From positions 1 through 5,989 of the forward strand of contig JAJYRV010000137.1 of NCBI GenBank assembly GCA_021793935.1: a DNA stretch of 5,989 nt. The letters are read 5' to 3'. Source of the stretch: Actinomycetes bacterium (GTDB taxonomy: Bacteria; Actinomycetota; Actinomycetes; Actinomycetales; Beutenbergiaceae). This document shows positions 5,546 through 5,989 of this stretch, one piece after another. The notes below the pieces were generated by a model. The model saw nothing but the letters and a program-made list of their open reading frames with translations. It searched no databases and was not told the origin of the DNA. A program made the position numbers and the translations under genes. Numbering within the stretch: position 1 is the first letter of the stretch; each line of letters begins with the position of its first letter.

Positions 5546-5989
5546 CGGTACCGGGGTCTTTCCATTCGGCGTGGAGCGCGTGGTACGCCTCTTGCGCCGC
5601 CTGCTGCTCGGCCCGCTTCTTACTCGTCCCGGTGCCCGTTCCCCACCCGGCGCCGTCGATGCGGAGCGTCGCGTGGAAGGTGCGGGCGTGATCGGGCCCG
5701 GCGCCATCGACGTCGTACTCCGGGGGGCTCATCCCGAGTTCGGCGGCGAGCTCCTGCACGGCGGTCTTATAGTCCGACCCCACCCCGAGTTCGGCGGACC
5801 GAGCGAGGATCGCGGTGATGAGCCCTTCGATGAGGCCCCGGGAGGGCTCCAGACCGTGCGCGAGGTACACCGCGCCGAACACCGCCTCGAGCGTGTCGGC
5901 GAGGATCGAGTCCTTATCCCGCCCGCCCGCGGCGAGCTCCCCCTTCCCCAGGAGCACATAGTCACCCAGGCGCAGGCCGCGGGCGATCT
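5538..5989 (-). CDS. rnc: Ribonuclease III, C-terminal part (5' end outside the window)
   Basis: RNase III cuts double-stranded RNA in the cytoplasm, processing rRNA precursors and trimming structured mRNAs. The visible 149 codons begin at base 5987. They carry the second half of the nuclease domain, GDYVLLGKGE then GGRDKDSILADTLEAVFGA, whose Asp (ILAD) and Glu (TLEA) correspond to the second pair of metal-binding acidic residues. A complete double-stranded-RNA-binding domain follows, from about DYKTAVQELA to the basic GTSKKRAEQQAA loop and its last helix. The ERLEFLGD signature lies beyond the right edge. The gene ends TGA at 5538-5540, inside the first codons of mutM (8-base overlap), so the two are almost certainly one transcript. 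A GTG at 5955-5957 could be mistaken for a start, but the frame stays open upstream with typical family sequence, so it is internal. Identification is secure. Confidence 0.95.
   Translation of the reverse strand, partial: IARGLRLGDYVLLGKGELAAGGRDKDSILADTLEAVFGAVYLAHGLEPSRGLIEGLITAILARSAELGVGSDYKTAVQELAAELGMSPPEYDVDGAGPDHARTFHATLRIDGAGWGTGTGTSKKRAEQQAAQEAYHALHAEWKDPGTDA

Noticed and set aside
5546..5707. In-frame N-terminal extension of mutM by 54 codons
   Set aside because: MutM needs proline directly after the initiator methionine as its catalytic residue, and the extension lies wholly inside rnc.

Overview
The window looks like chromosomal DNA of a high-GC Gram-positive bacterium (Actinomycetota). 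RNase III and MutM have actinobacterial character (for example the FMNRSS stretch before the last MutM zinc-finger pair). Coding sequence on the right is about 68-70% G+C in 60-base samples counted by hand (41/60 at 2581-2640, 42/60 at 5041-5100). The left end falls to 42-45% (25/60 at 841-900, 27/60 at 121-180). Genus is not resolvable from what I can see. Every gene I support reads on the minus strand, so transcription runs from high to low coordinates.

Right part (4646-5989), housekeeping: the 3' two thirds of rnc (RNase III) runs off the right edge. It overlaps by 8 bases the start of a complete mutM (formamidopyrimidine-DNA glycosylase). This is a conserved, probably co-transcribed pair.

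Middle (1071-4645), accessory: after a 293-base gap without a convincing gene comes a 1093-residue superfamily 1 helicase of the Upf1/Dna2 type. It has all main motifs, a long N-terminal region with no fold I can name, and a coiled-coil insertion between motifs Ia and II. It has its own ribosome binding site. No partner gene with a nuclease, methylase or protease signature lies in the window.

Left part (1-1070), decaying or mobile-looking: a 325-base lower-GC spacer carries a cluster of inverted repeats and one doubtful 35-codon ORF. It is followed by a single-pass membrane protein gene with a Thr/Pro linker, interrupted by two in-frame stops where the family (as I recall it) has tryptophan. 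Its terminal stop overlaps, as TTGA, a possible TTG start of a CxxC-containing protein cut off by the left edge. The membrane-protein family is one I associate with actinobacterial conjugative elements, so this side may be the remnant of an integrated element. That is inference from one degenerate gene.

The best candidate for something little described is the large stand-alone helicase beside a degraded mobile-element gene. The sequence shows a helicase; it does not show a defence system. No tRNA, rRNA, CRISPR array, insertion sequence or Rho-independent terminator was recognised.
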